This document shows, in pieces, positions 10,230-18,967 of a stretch of 64,000 bases of DNA. The translations under genes and the position numbers were made by a program. The stretch comes from Rugamonas rubra (GTDB lineage Bacteria > Pseudomonadota > Gammaproteobacteria > Burkholderiales > Burkholderiaceae_D). How positions within the stretch are numbered: the first letter of the stretch is position 1; each line of letters begins with the position of its first letter. The stretch lies in the NCBI RefSeq assembly GCF_900114705.1, contig NZ_FOTW01000007.1:186001-250000 (forward strand), in the 5' to 3' direction. The notes beneath the pieces were generated by a model, which was not told the origin of the DNA, ran no database searches, and was given only the letters and a program-made list of their open reading frames with translations.

Positions 10230-11306
10230 ATGAAACCATCAATGCTGGCCAAGCTGGAGCAACTGGCGAACCGCCTGGTTGAACTCGACCAATTGCTGAT
10301 GTCCGAAGGCGCCACCGCCAACATGGACAACTACCGCAAAATGACCCGCGAGCACGCCGAACTGGGCCCGCTGGTGGCGCTGTTCCACAACTACCAGGAG
10401 GCCAGCGCCGACATCGCCACCGCCCAGGAGATGCTGGCCGACCCGGACATGAAGGACTTCGCCCAGGACGAGATCGAGTCGGCCAAGACGCGCATGACGA
10501 CGCTCGAGCGCGAGCTGCAGACCATGCTGCTGCCGAAGGACGTCAACGACGAACGCAACATCTTCCTGGAGATCCGCGCCGGCACCGGCGGCGACGAGTC
10601 GGCCCTGTTCGCCGGCGACCTGCTGCGCATGTACACCCGCTTCGCCGAGCGCAACCGCTGGCAGGTGGAGATGGTGTCGGAGTCGCCGTCCGACCTGGGC
10701 GGCTACCGCGAGGTGATCGTGCGCCTGGTCGGCAACGGCGTGTATTCGAAGCTGAAGTTCGAGTCGGGCGGCCACCGCGTGCAGCGCGTGCCGGCCACCG
10801 AGACCCAGGGCCGCATCCACACCTCGGCCTGCACGGTGGCGGTGATGCCCGAGGCCGACGAGGTCGAGGACGTCAACATCAACCCGTCCGAGCTGCGCAT
10901 CGACACCTACCGCGCCTCCGGCGCCGGCGGCCAGCACATCAACAAGACCGACTCGGCCGTGCGCATCACCCACCTGCCCACCGGCATCGTGGTCGAGTGC
11001 CAGGACGACCGCAGCCAGCACAAGAACAAGGCCTCGGCGATGAAGGTGCTGGCGGCGCGCATCAAGGACGTGCAGCTGCGCGCCCAGCAGTCGCAGGAGG
11101 CGGCCACCCGCAAGAGCCTGATCGGCTCGGGCGACCGCAGCGAGCGCATCCGCACCTACAACTTCCCGCAGGGCCGCATGACCGACCACCGCATCAACCT
11201 GACCTTGTACAAGCTGGACTTCATCATGGACGGCGACCTGGTCGAGCTGACCAACGCGCTGGCCGCCGAGCACCAGGCCGAGCTGCTGGCCGCGCTGGGC
11301 GACTAG
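10230..11306 (+). CDS. prfA: Peptide chain release factor 1
   Basis: Recognises UAA/UAG stop codons and triggers peptidyl-tRNA hydrolysis. The 358-aa protein carries the GGQ motif at residues 233-235 ([10 protein letters not shown]), the same numbering as in E. coli. prmC, which encodes the methyltransferase for this glutamine, lies two genes downstream. An ATG four codons later is an alternative start. Confidence 0.97.
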   Translation: MKPSMLAKLEQLANRLVELDQLLMSEGATANMDNYRKMTREHAELGPLVALFHNYQEASADIATAQEMLADPDMKDFAQDEIESAKTRMTTLERELQTMLLPKDVNDERNIFLEIRAGTGGDESALFAGDLLRMYTRFAERNRWQVEMVSESPSDLGGYREVIVRLVGNGVYSKLKFESGGHRVQRVPATETQGRIHTSACTVAVMPEADEVEDVNINPSELRIDTYRASGAGGQHINKTDSAVRITHLPTGIVVECQDDRSQHKNKASAMKVLAARIKDVQLRAQQSQEAATRKSLIGSGDRSERIRTYNFPQGRMTDHRINLTLYKLDFIMDGDLVELTNALAAEHQAELLAALGD

Positions 11307-11482
11307 GCGCGGCGCTGCGGCGACGCGGCGGCGGCGTGGCGGCGAAAGTTTAAGGGCCGGCTAAGATCGGCCCGACGGCTTTATGCGAGAATGAGCCGCG
11401 GCGCGGCGCCACCGTCGTCGTCCTTGTCGTCGTCCGCGCCGCGCCGTTCGCCGCCGTTTCCCTAACCTGACCGGAATTGCCC

Positions 11483-11956
11483 ATGATTCAAACGCGTACC
11501 CTGCTGTTGGCCCTCGCCGCCGCCTGCCTCGGCCTGCTGGCCACCGCCCTGTACCTGCAGCACGTGCTGGACATGCTGCCCTGCCCGTATTGCGTGATCC
11601 AGCGCTACCTGTTCCTGCTCGTCGCCATCGGCTGCCTGTGGGGTGCCGCCGGCCGCAAGGCGGCGCCGGGCGCCGGCCTGGGCCTGGTGGCGGCGCTGGC
11701 CGGCCTGGGCGTGGCCGGCAAGCACCTGTACATCCTGGCCCACCCCGGCCTGTCCTGCGGCATCGACCCAATGGAGACCATGCTCAACAAGTTCCCCACC
11801 GCCACCTACCTGCCGTCCGTGTTCCGCGCCGACGGCCTGTGCGAGGACGCCACCGCGCCGTGGTTCGGCCTGTCGATCCCGATGTGGTCGCTGCTGTGGT
11901 TCGGCATCTGCGCGCTGGTGCTGGCCTGGGCGCTGCTGCGCCGCCGCCGCGCATGA
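11483..11956 (+). CDS. dsbB: Disulfide bond formation protein DsbB
   Basis: Inner-membrane quinone reductase that reoxidises periplasmic DsbA. The 157-aa protein has four predicted membrane helices. Redox pairs are Cys34/Cys37 (LPCPYC) and Cys92/Cys120 in the second periplasmic loop. The start is the ATG of MIQTRT; a TTG two codons earlier is in frame. The stop overlaps the prmC start (ATGA), so the two are translationally coupled although the functions are unrelated. Confidence 0.93.
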   Translation: MIQTRTLLLALAAACLGLLATALYLQHVLDMLPCPYCVIQRYLFLLVAIGCLWGAAGRKAAPGAGLGLVAALAGLGVAGKHLYILAHPGLSCGIDPMETMLNKFPTATYLPSVFRADGLCEDATAPWFGLSIPMWSLLWFGICALVLAWALLRRRRA

Positions 11957-12825
11957 GCGGCCAGGGTCGGCCGCCTTTGTCGGCGGCGGCGGTCGCCGCC
12001 GGCGCCAGCATCGCCTCGCTACAGGTGCAGAACGCGCTCGACCCGCTGGACAACCGCATCCTGCTGTGCCACGCGCTGGGCCTGTCGCGCGTCGGCCTGA
12101 TCACCCAGTCGGAACGCCTGCTGACGGAGGACGAGGCGCGGCGCCTGGCCGCGCTGCTGGCGCGCCGCCTGGCCGGCGAGCCGATCGCCTACATCGTCGG
12201 CCGGCGCGAGTTCTTCGGCCTGCCCTTCGAGGTCACGCCGGCCGTGCTGATCCCCCGTCCCGACACCGAGCTGCTGGTCGAACTGGCGCTGGAGCGCCTG
12301 CCCACCGGCGGCCGCCTGCTCGACATGGGCACCGGCAGCGGCGCCATCGCCGTCGCGCTGGCGCACAACCGGCGCGACGCCGCCATCACCGCGCTCGACG
12401 TCAGCACAGAGGCGCTGGCCGTGGCCGGCCGCAACGCCGCCAGCAACGGCGTCGCCCTGCGCCTGCTGCACAGCGACTGGTACGCCGCCTTGGAGGGCGA
12501 CAACGGCGGCGGCGACGAGGTGTTCGACCTGATCGTCTCCAACCCGCCCTACATCGCCAGCGGCGACCGCCACCTGGCCGAGGGCGATTTGCGCTTCGAG
12601 CCGGTCGGTGCGCTGACCGACCACGCCGACGGCCTGGCGGCGCTGCGCCGCATCGCCGCCGGCGCGCCGCGCCACCTGGTGGCGGGCGGCTGGCTGCTGA
12701 TGGAGCACGGCTACGACCAGTCGGCCGCCGTGCGCGAATTGTTGCGCACACAAGGATACACCGAAGTGCAGAGCTGGCGCGACCTGGCCGGCATCGAGCG
12801 GGTCAGCGGCGGCCGCGTGCCATAG
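11953..12825 (+). CDS. prmC: Release factor glutamine methyltransferase PrmC (HemK)
   Basis: SAM-dependent N5-methylation of the GGQ glutamine in RF1/RF2. The 290-aa protein has an N-terminal helical domain, the SAM-binding motif DMGTGSGAIA (126-130 region) and the catalytic NPPY at 197-200. Start ATG 11953 overlaps the dsbB stop. Its substrate gene prfA is just upstream. Confidence 0.95.
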   Translation: MSGQGRPPLSAAAVAAGASIASLQVQNALDPLDNRILLCHALGLSRVGLITQSERLLTEDEARRLAALLARRLAGEPIAYIVGRREFFGLPFEVTPAVLIPRPDTELLVELALERLPTGGRLLDMGTGSGAIAVALAHNRRDAAITALDVSTEALAVAGRNAASNGVALRLLHSDWYAALEGDNGGGDEVFDLIVSNPPYIASGDRHLAEGDLRFEPVGALTDHADGLAALRRIAAGAPRHLVAGGWLLMEHGYDQSAAVRELLRTQGYTEVQSWRDLAGIERVSGGRVP

Positions 12826-13067
12826 CGGCGCCGCGCCGGCGGCCGCGCCGGCATCGCGCCCCGGCGGCCCGTGCCGGCGCAGCATGGCGGGCGGCAGCGG
12901 CAGCGCCCCGCCGCCGCGACTTTTGTTAATATATCAAGCAATCCCCGGCCGCCAGCCGGCCGCGCCGAACGGCGCCGGACCGGTCTGGCGCCACCGCCGA
13001 CGCGCTTGCCTGTTTTCGGTTACTCTCGCACAAATAATTTGTTTGATGCACAGAAAGGAAGATCAAA

Positions 13068-14666
13068 TTGTCCAATCTATTGACTCGCCGCCTGGCCCTG
13101 CTGGCCGACCGGCAGCACCACGCGCTGCTGGGCGGCCTGCGCGGCATCGAGCGAGAAACCCTGCGGGTCGACCCGCAGGCCCACCTGGCGGCGACGGCGC
13201 ATCCCGTCGCGCTCGGTTCGGCCCTGACCCATCCGCAGATCACCACCGACTACGCCGAGGCGCTGCTGGAGTTCATCACCCCGGCCGAGGCCGACATCGC
13301 CACGACAATAGACAAGCTCGACGGCATCCACCGCTACGCCTACAGCAAGCTGGGCGGCGAGCTGCTGTGGAGCCAGTCGATGCCCTGCCTGCTGCCGGGC
13401 GAGCCCGACATCACCATCGCCTGGTACGGCAAGTCCAACCTGGGCATGCTCAAGCACGTCTACCGGCGCGGCCTGGCGCTGCGCTACGGCAAGGCCATGC
13501 AATGCATCGCCGGCATCCACTACAACTATTCGCTGGACGAACGCCTGTGGCGCGTGCTGGCCGAGCACGAGGAGGGCGCCGGCCAGCGCTCGGCGATGGC
13601 CTACCAGTCCGAGCGCTACCTGGCGACGATCCGCAACTTCCGCCGCCACAGCTGGCTGCTGATGTACCTGTTCGGCGCCTCGCCGGTGCTGTCGAGCTGC
13701 TTCCTGCGCGGCCGCCAGCACAACCTCGAGCGGCTCTCCGACGACACCCTCTACCTGCCCTACGCCACCAGCCTGCGCATGAGCGACCTGGGCTACCAGA
13801 ACGACGCCCAGTCCGGCCTCAGCCCGCACGAGAACTGCCTCGACAGCTACGTCGCCGCGCTGACCAAGGCGGTCAACCAGCCCTACGAGCCCTACGCCAA
13901 GCTGGGCACCAAGCAGGACGGCGAGTGGGTCCAGCTGAGCACCAACGTGCTGCAGATCGAAAACGAGTACTACGCGACGATCCGGCCGAAGCGGGTGATC
14001 CGCACCGGCGAGCGGCCGATCCAGGCGCTGTGCTCGCGCGGCGTGCAGTACATCGAGGTGCGCTGCATGGACGTCGACCCGTTCGAACCGGTCGGCATCA
14101 GCGTGCCGACCGGCCGCTTCCTCGACGCCTTCCTGCTCTTCTGCGCGCTCGAGGAGAGCGCCCCGATCGACGAGGCCGAGGGCGCCCGCCACACCGACAA
14201 CTTCGCCCGCACCGTCAAGGAGGGCCGCCGGCCCGGCCTGACGCTGCACGACGGCGCGCGCGAGGTCGGCCTGCGCCAGCTGGGCGAAGAGCTGCTGGCG
14301 CGCATCGCGCCGGTGGCGGCCCTGCTCGACGCGGCGCGCGGCGACGCGGTCCACGCCGAGGCGATGACGGCGCAGGCGGCCAAGCTGGCCGACCCCGGGC
14401 TGACGCCGTCGGCCCGCGTGCTGGCCGAGCTGCGCGGCAACGGCGGCTCCTTCACCGCCTTCGGCCTGCGCCAGAGCGAGCGCCACGCCGCCCACTTCCG
14501 CGCCCGTCCGCCGACGGCCGCCGAGGCCGGCTACTTCGACGGCCTGGCCGCCGCCTCGCTGGCCGAACAGGACGAGATGGAGCGCGCGCCGCACATCGAC
14601 TTCGACGACTACGTCGCGGCCTACCGCGCCAGCAACCTGTGCCACAACAGCGGCGACTGCGACTGA
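13068..14666 (+). CDS. gshA: Glutamate-cysteine ligase GshA
   Basis: ATP-dependent ligation of glutamate and cysteine, the first step of glutathione synthesis. The 532-aa protein is of the proteobacterial GshA type ([14 protein letters not shown] near the N-terminus, [22 protein letters not shown]). The start is TTG at 13068, chosen because AAAGGAAG lies 8 bp upstream and the family N-terminus follows. A GST is encoded near 59 kb. Confidence 0.95.
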   Translation: MSNLLTRRLALLADRQHHALLGGLRGIERETLRVDPQAHLAATAHPVALGSALTHPQITTDYAEALLEFITPAEADIATTIDKLDGIHRYAYSKLGGELLWSQSMPCLLPGEPDITIAWYGKSNLGMLKHVYRRGLALRYGKAMQCIAGIHYNYSLDERLWRVLAEHEEGAGQRSAMAYQSERYLATIRNFRRHSWLLMYLFGASPVLSSCFLRGRQHNLERLSDDTLYLPYATSLRMSDLGYQNDAQSGLSPHENCLDSYVAALTKAVNQPYEPYAKLGTKQDGEWVQLSTNVLQIENEYYATIRPKRVIRTGERPIQALCSRGVQYIEVRCMDVDPFEPVGISVPTGRFLDAFLLFCALEESAPIDEAEGARHTDNFARTVKEGRRPGLTLHDGAREVGLRQLGEELLARIAPVAALLDAARGDAVHAEAMTAQAAKLADPGLTPSARVLAELRGNGGSFTAFGLRQSERHAAHFRARPPTAAEAGYFDGLAAASLAEQDEMERAPHIDFDDYVAAYRASNLCHNSGDCD

Positions 14667-14685
14667 GCGCGCGGACGGACCGGCG

Positions 14686-15729
14686 GTGCTAACCTTCTAC
14701 AACGAGCAGCACGGCCTGCACCACGGCCGCGGCGAGTTCTTCCGTGGCGCCATGGTGCCCTGCTTCGAGACGCCGGCCCGGGCCGACGCCGTGCTGGCCG
14801 AGCTGGGCCGGCGCGGCCTGGGCCGCATCGTCACGCCGCAGGGCGTGCCGCTGATGTCGCTCGAGCGCATCCACACGCCACGCTACTTGCACTTTTTGCG
14901 CCACGCCTGGAGCGACTGGCTGGCGCTCGACCCGGCCAACGCCGGGCGCGACGCCATCGCCTCGGTGTGGCCGGTGCGCACGCTGCGCCACGACATCGAG
15001 CCGGACAACTTCAGCGCCAAGCTGGGCCTGTACTCGATGGACAGCGGCACGCCGCTCACCGCCGGCACCTGGACCGCCGCCAAGACCGGCGCCGACTGCG
15101 CCGTCAACGCCGCCCACGCGCTGCGCCTGGGCGAGCGGGCCAGCTTCGTGCTGAGCCGGCCGCCCGGCCACCACGCCGGCGCCGACTTCTACGGCGGCTA
15201 CTGCTTCCTCAACAACGCCGCGCTGGCCGCCCAGCACCTGCTCGACGACGGCGCCGGCAAGGTCGCCGTGCTCGACCTCGACTACCACCACGGCAACGGC
15301 ACGCAGAGCATCTTCTACGGCCGCGCCGACGTGCTGTTCATCTCGCTGCACGCCGACCCGCGCCACGAGTACCCGTTCTACCTGGGCCACGCCGACGAGC
15401 GCGGCGAGGGCGCCGGCCTGGGCTACAACCTGAACCTGCCGCTGCCGCCCGGCAGCGGCGCGCCAGCCTGGTTCGCCGCGCTGGAGACGGCCTGCATCCG
15501 CCTGGCCGGCTTCGGCGCCGACGCGCTGGTGGTCTCGCTCGGCGTCGACACCTTCGCCGGCGACCCGCTGTCGCGCTTCACCCTGCATAGCGCCGACTAC
15601 CTGCGCCTGGGCGAGCGGCTGGCCTACCTGGGCCTGCCGACCGTCTTCATCTTCGAGGGCGGCTACGCCGTCAAGGAGCTCGGCGTCAACGTGGTGAACG
15701 TGCTCGAAGGCTTCGAGACGGCCTTGTAG
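14686..15729 (+). CDS. Histone deacetylase-family (acetoin utilisation-like) hydrolase
   Basis: A 347-aa zinc-dependent deacetylase-family protein. Motifs in order: RPPGHHAG, YCFLNNAALAA, the metal-site segment DLDYHHGNGT, and EGGYAVKELG near the end. Bacterial members deacetylate acetylpolyamines or other small amides; the substrate here is unknown. The GTG start at 14686 is 19 bp after gshA, suggesting cotranscription. Confidence 0.88.
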   Translation: MLTFYNEQHGLHHGRGEFFRGAMVPCFETPARADAVLAELGRRGLGRIVTPQGVPLMSLERIHTPRYLHFLRHAWSDWLALDPANAGRDAIASVWPVRTLRHDIEPDNFSAKLGLYSMDSGTPLTAGTWTAAKTGADCAVNAAHALRLGERASFVLSRPPGHHAGADFYGGYCFLNNAALAAQHLLDDGAGKVAVLDLDYHHGNGTQSIFYGRADVLFISLHADPRHEYPFYLGHADERGEGAGLGYNLNLPLPPGSGAPAWFAALETACIRLAGFGADALVVSLGVDTFAGDPLSRFTLHSADYLRLGERLAYLGLPTVFIFEGGYAVKELGVNVVNVLEGFETAL

Positions 15730-15779
15730 GCCCGGGCCACATCTGCTTTCCGGCGCAAGACAGGATGGGCTCCAAAGGT

Positions 15780-15809
15780 TTGACGCATTGTACAGAAATA
15801 CGTACAATG
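15780..15809 (+). promoter_or_regulatory. yefM-yoeB promoter with YefM-type operator
   Basis: TTGACG (15780-15785) and TACAAT (15803-15808) are separated by exactly 17 bp. A palindrome, CATTGTAC-N8-GTACAATG (15786-15809), overlaps the spacer and -10. It contains TGTACA (15789-15794) and CGTACA (15801-15806) with centres 12 bp apart, the arrangement known for the E. coli YefM-YoeB operator cores. Transcription would leave a leader of about 150 nt before yefM. Confidence 0.72.
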
Positions 15810-15966
15810 ATTTCGTGGAATCGGACAGTACCGGCCATTCGGCACCACTATCCATTCTCTTCTCGTGCGCGCCTTGCAAATTGCGGCGCGGCAGTTCCCT
15901 TTTTGTTTTTGTTTTGCCCTGGTGGCCTGTAGCTGGTCGGGCACCCTCGGCGATGAGAGGTAAATC

Positions 15967-16254
15967 ATGAACATCCTTACTTTTAGCGAGGCTCGCGCTG
16001 GACTGAAGGCTGTGATGGACGACGTATGTAGCGACCACAGCCCGACAATCATTACCCGCCAAAGCGGCGAACCTGTCGTGATGTTGTCATTGGCGGATTT
16101 CAACAGCATTGAGGAAACGCTGTACCTCCTCGGTTCGCCGAACAACGCCAGCCGTTTGATGGCGTCACTTGAACAGCTAAATGCCGGCAAGACCCGCCCG
16201 ATGGAGCTTATCCGGAATGAAAAACAACAAAGCAAAAAACAAAGAGCAAGCTAA
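15967..16254 (+). CDS. yefM: YefM/Phd-family antitoxin
   Basis: A 95-aa antitoxin and presumed DNA-binding repressor. The N-terminal Phd/YefM fold (MNILTFSEARAGLKAVMDDV, then ITRQSGEPVVMLS and LADFNSIEETLYLL) is clear; the C-terminus is charged and would wrap the toxin. The ATG follows AGAGG. It overlaps yoeB by 38 bp. An operator with YefM-type cores lies upstream. Confidence 0.95.
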   Translation: MNILTFSEARAGLKAVMDDVCSDHSPTIITRQSGEPVVMLSLADFNSIEETLYLLGSPNNASRLMASLEQLNAGKTRPMELIRNEKQQSKKQRAS

Positions 16255-16513
16255 GCAGTCATCCGTTTCCTTTACGGAAATTGCTTGGGAAGACTATCAG
16301 TACTGGCAGAAGGAAGATCCCAAACTGGTCGATAGGATCAACGACCTGATCGATGAATGCATGAGCAACCCTTTCAAAGGAACGGGCAAGCCTGAGCCGC
16401 TGAAAGGAAACTTGACTGGCTTGTGGTCGCGCCGCATCGACCGCGAACATCGCCTGCTTTATGTGGCGGAAGGCGGCACCATTTACATCGTGGGCTGCCG
16501 CTACCACTACTGA
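16217..16513 (+). CDS. yoeB: YoeB-family ribosome-dependent mRNA interferase toxin
   Basis: A 98-aa toxin of the RelE/YoeB fold that cleaves mRNA in the ribosomal A site. Diagnostic features are WEDYQYW, GKPEPLKGNLTGLWSRRI, the EHRLLY strand and the C-terminal CRYHY. The N-terminus has about 14 extra Lys/Asn/Gln-rich residues compared with E. coli YoeB. A later start is possible but no better codon is seen. Catalytic residues appear intact. Confidence 0.95.
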   Translation: MKNNKAKNKEQAKQSSVSFTEIAWEDYQYWQKEDPKLVDRINDLIDECMSNPFKGTGKPEPLKGNLTGLWSRRIDREHRLLYVAEGGTIYIVGCRYHY

Positions 16514-16592
16514 TGATGTTGAAGGCATGCGGCCAACGCCGCGTCGGCCACGCTGGGCTTGCAAGCACGCGCTTCAAGCACCGATAAATATC

Positions 16593-16713
16593 GCTTGCTA
16601 TTTAATTGTGTGCGATCTATAGTGTGCTCATGGGCGGCGCAGTTGCGGCGCCGGACGTAAGCGAACACCCCGTAGTCGTTTTTTGAAGTAAGTAGCTTGC
16701 TATTTAATAGCAA
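16593..16713. promoter_or_regulatory. Putative ohr operator pair
   Basis: GCTTGCTATTTAAT occurs twice, at 16593-16606 and 16695-16708. The second copy is part of a palindrome, TTGCTATT-T-AATAGCAA (16697-16713), 60 bp before the ohr ATG. AT-rich palindromes of this size are typical MarR/OhrR-family operators, but no ohrR lies nearby. Confidence 0.5.
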
Positions 16714-16772
16714 ACAATTTTGTTGCAATATTCTCGAACAAGCTGTTCCCACTCACTGAAAAGGAAACCATC

Positions 16773-17198
16773 ATGTCCATCAAACAAGTCCTGTACCGCG
16801 CCAACGCCACCGCAACCGGTGGCCGCGAAGGCCGCGCCGTCTCGTCCGACCAAGTGCTCGACGTCAAACTGACCACGCCGAAGGAACTGGGCGGCGCCGG
16901 CGCCGTCGGCAGCAACCCCGAGCAACTGTTCGCCGCCGGCTACTCGGCCTGCTTCATCGGCGCCATGAAGTTCGTCGGCGGCCGCGACAAGATCGCCGTC
17001 CCGGCCGACGTCTCGGTCGAAGGCACGGTCGGCATCGGCGCCATCGAGACCGGCTTCGGCATCGAAGTCGAACTGAAGATCTCGTTGCCGGGCCTGGACC
17101 GCGCCGAAGCCGAGAAGCTGGTCGCCGCCGCCCACATCGTCTGCCCGTACTCGAACGCCACCCGTGGCAACATCGACGTCACCCTGACCCTGGTCTAA
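16773..17198 (+). CDS. ohr: Organic hydroperoxide resistance protein Ohr
   Basis: Thiol peroxidase that reduces organic hydroperoxides using lipoyl or thiol donors. The 141-aa Ohr/OsmC-family protein has the reactive Cys60 ([10 protein letters not shown]) and resolving Cys124 ([12 protein letters not shown]). The ATG has AAAAGGAAA upstream. It stands alone, with a promoter region containing two related AT-rich elements. Confidence 0.95.
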   Translation: MSIKQVLYRANATATGGREGRAVSSDQVLDVKLTTPKELGGAGAVGSNPEQLFAAGYSACFIGAMKFVGGRDKIAVPADVSVEGTVGIGAIETGFGIEVELKISLPGLDRAEAEKLVAAAHIVCPYSNATRGNIDVTLTLV

Positions 17199-17237
17199 GC
17201 CCCTGGTCTAAGCCCCGGGTCTAAGCCTTGGTATAAG
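17191..17237. repeat. Imperfect 13-bp tandem repeat at the ohr 3' end
   Basis: TGGTCTAAGCCCC occurs about 3.5 times with 12-13 bp spacing, starting at 17191, 17204, 17217 and 17229. The first copy contains the ohr stop codon. It is probably replication slippage. Confidence 0.75.
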
Positions 17238-17380
17238 CGACGCAGGACGGCCGCGCGGCCGTCCGCCCAGCGCAGCGTCAACGGCGCCGCCCTCCCCCGT
17301 GGAGCGCGGCGCCGCTTGCGTCGGCACGCCGATTCCCGCCCTGCCTTACAATCATCGCTCCGATCCGCTCCGAGGCACAC

Positions 17381-17833
17381 ATGATTGACTGGCAATGGCT
17401 GTCGTTCGACCACATCCCCAACTCCGACTTGTATGAGGTGCTGCGCCAGCGCCAGCAGGTGTTCGTGCTCGAGCAAACCTGCCTCTACCCGGACATCGAT
17501 GGCCACGACCCGGCCGCCCACCACCTGATGGGCTGGCAGCAGGTCGACGGCAGACGCGAGCTGGTGGCCTATCTGCGCTGCCTGGCGCCGGGCGCCAAGT
17601 ACACCGAGATGTCGCTGGGCCGCGTGCTGACCACCCAATCGGCGCGCGGCGGCGGCGTCGGCCGCCTGCTGGTGGCGCAGGGCCTGGCCCACGCCGAGCG
17701 GCTGCATCCCGGCCACGCCTGCCGCATCGGCGCGCAGCAGCGGCTGGAGCGGTTCTACGCCAGTTTCGGCTTCCGCACCGCCAGCGCGCCCTACGACGAG
17801 GACGGCATCGCGCACATCGACATGCTGCGCTAG
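17381..17833 (+). CDS. ElaA-like GNAT acetyltransferase
   Basis: A 150-aa acetyltransferase of the ElaA subfamily: N-terminal LYEVLRQRQQVFVLEQ, then YLDPDIDGHD-like YPDIDGHDPAAHHLMG, and the acetyl-CoA-binding segment LGRVLTTQSARGGGVGRLLV. The substrate is not known. It is a single gene, convergent with the FKBP lipoprotein downstream. Confidence 0.85.
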   Translation: MIDWQWLSFDHIPNSDLYEVLRQRQQVFVLEQTCLYPDIDGHDPAAHHLMGWQQVDGRRELVAYLRCLAPGAKYTEMSLGRVLTTQSARGGGVGRLLVAQGLAHAERLHPGHACRIGAQQRLERFYASFGFRTASAPYDEDGIAHIDMLR

Positions 17834-17901
17834 TAGCTCAGCCCGAAGCCAACGCCGGCGCTGCGCGATCGAGCGCCGGCGCGGACCAAAAAAGCCGGGC
17901 G

Positions 17902-17928
17902 AAAAAAAGGGCGACCCGGAAGTCGCCC
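17902..17928 (-). terminator. Rho-independent terminator for the FKBP gene
   Basis: On the minus strand, GGGCGAC and GTCGCCC form a 7-bp stem around a 6-nt loop, followed by seven Ts. It lies 37 bp beyond the stop of the FKBP gene. Confidence 0.85.
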
Positions 17929-17964
17929 TGTTCCATCGGCGCCGCGCGGCGGCGCGCCTCCGGC

Positions 17965-18846
17965 TTACTTGACCGTCAACAGTTCGATCTCGAACAGCAG
18001 CGAGGCGTTGGCCGGGATCGTCGGCGGCCTGCCGGCGGCGCCGTAGGCCAGGTCGGCCGGAATGACCAGGCGGCGCGTGCCGCCGACCTTCATGCCGACC
18101 ACGCCCAGGTCCCAGCCCTTGATGACCTCGCCGGCGCCCAGGGTGAAGGGGAATGGACCACGGCCTACCGAGCTGTCGAACTTGGCGCCCTTGTTGTCGC
18201 TGGTCAAGCTGGTGTAGACCCAACCGGTGTAGTTCACGGTCAGCGCCTTGCCGGCGACGGCCTCGGCGCCGGCGCCGACCACCAGGTCGGTCTTCACCAG
18301 CGCAGGCGGGAACACGTCGACCGGCGGCACGACGCTGTTTACGCTGATCAGTTCGATCTCGAACAGCAGCGCCGAGTTGGCCGGGATGCCGACGTAAGGG
18401 ACGCCGCTGGGGTCCTTCAGGACGTTGCCGCTGGCGTCCTTCTGCGCGTCCTTGGCGCCGGCGCCGTAGGCCAGGTTGGCCGGGATCACCAGGGTGCGCT
18501 TGCTCCCCACCAGCATGCCGGGCAGGCCCTGTTCCCAGCCGGCGATGACCTGGCCGGTGCCCAGCACGATGTTGATCGGCTGGCCACGGTCGACCGAACT
18601 GTCGAACTTGCCGCCCTTCTTGTCGCCCTTGCTGGCGTCGTACAGCCAGCCGGTGTAGTGGACGGTGATGGATTTGCCGGCTTCCGCCTTGACGGCGCCG
18701 GGCAGGACCGCGCTGTTGTTGTCGCTGGTGCTAAAGGCCGGCTGCACCACCGCCGGCGTGCTGTTGTTGTTGCTGGAACCGCCGCCGCAGGCGGTCAAGG
18801 CCGCCGCGCAAACCAGCGCCGCGAGAATGTGAAACTTCGATTTCAT
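17965..18846 (-). CDS. Lipoprotein with two FKBP-type prolyl isomerase domains
   Basis: Predicted envelope peptidyl-prolyl cis-trans isomerase. The 293-aa protein has a lipoprotein signal with lipobox LTAC (Cys20), then a Gly/Ser/Asn-rich linker. FKBP domain 1 spans about 50-168 (ITVHYTGWLYD ... LLFEIELISV) and domain 2 about 190-293 (LTVNYTGWVYT ... LLFEIELLTV). Domain 1 carries an insertion (AKDAQKDASGNVLKDPSG) before PYVGIPANSALLF. Tandem FKBP lipoproteins are less usual than single-domain ones. Confidence 0.9.
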   Translation of the reverse strand: MKSKFHILAALVCAAALTACGGGSSNNNSTPAVVQPAFSTSDNNSAVLPGAVKAEAGKSITVHYTGWLYDASKGDKKGGKFDSSVDRGQPINIVLGTGQVIAGWEQGLPGMLVGSKRTLVIPANLAYGAGAKDAQKDASGNVLKDPSGVPYVGIPANSALLFEIELISVNSVVPPVDVFPPALVKTDLVVGAGAEAVAGKALTVNYTGWVYTSLTSDNKGAKFDSSVGRGPFPFTLGAGEVIKGWDLGVVGMKVGGTRRLVIPADLAYGAAGRPPTIPANASLLFEIELLTVK

Positions 18847-18967
18847 GGTGACCCTTGTCTTGTTGGTGGTGGCGTGCGCGCACTGCCGCGCGCGCCGCTA
18901 GCTGGCGAAGTTTAGCAGACCGCGTGGAGCTCCCCGCGGCCGCTACATTCGGTTACAACTTTTTGTC

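Noticed and set aside
16514-16772. Possible small RNA or gene upstream of ohr
   Set aside because: No conserved structure or ORF with start signals; the repeats are better explained as regulator sites.
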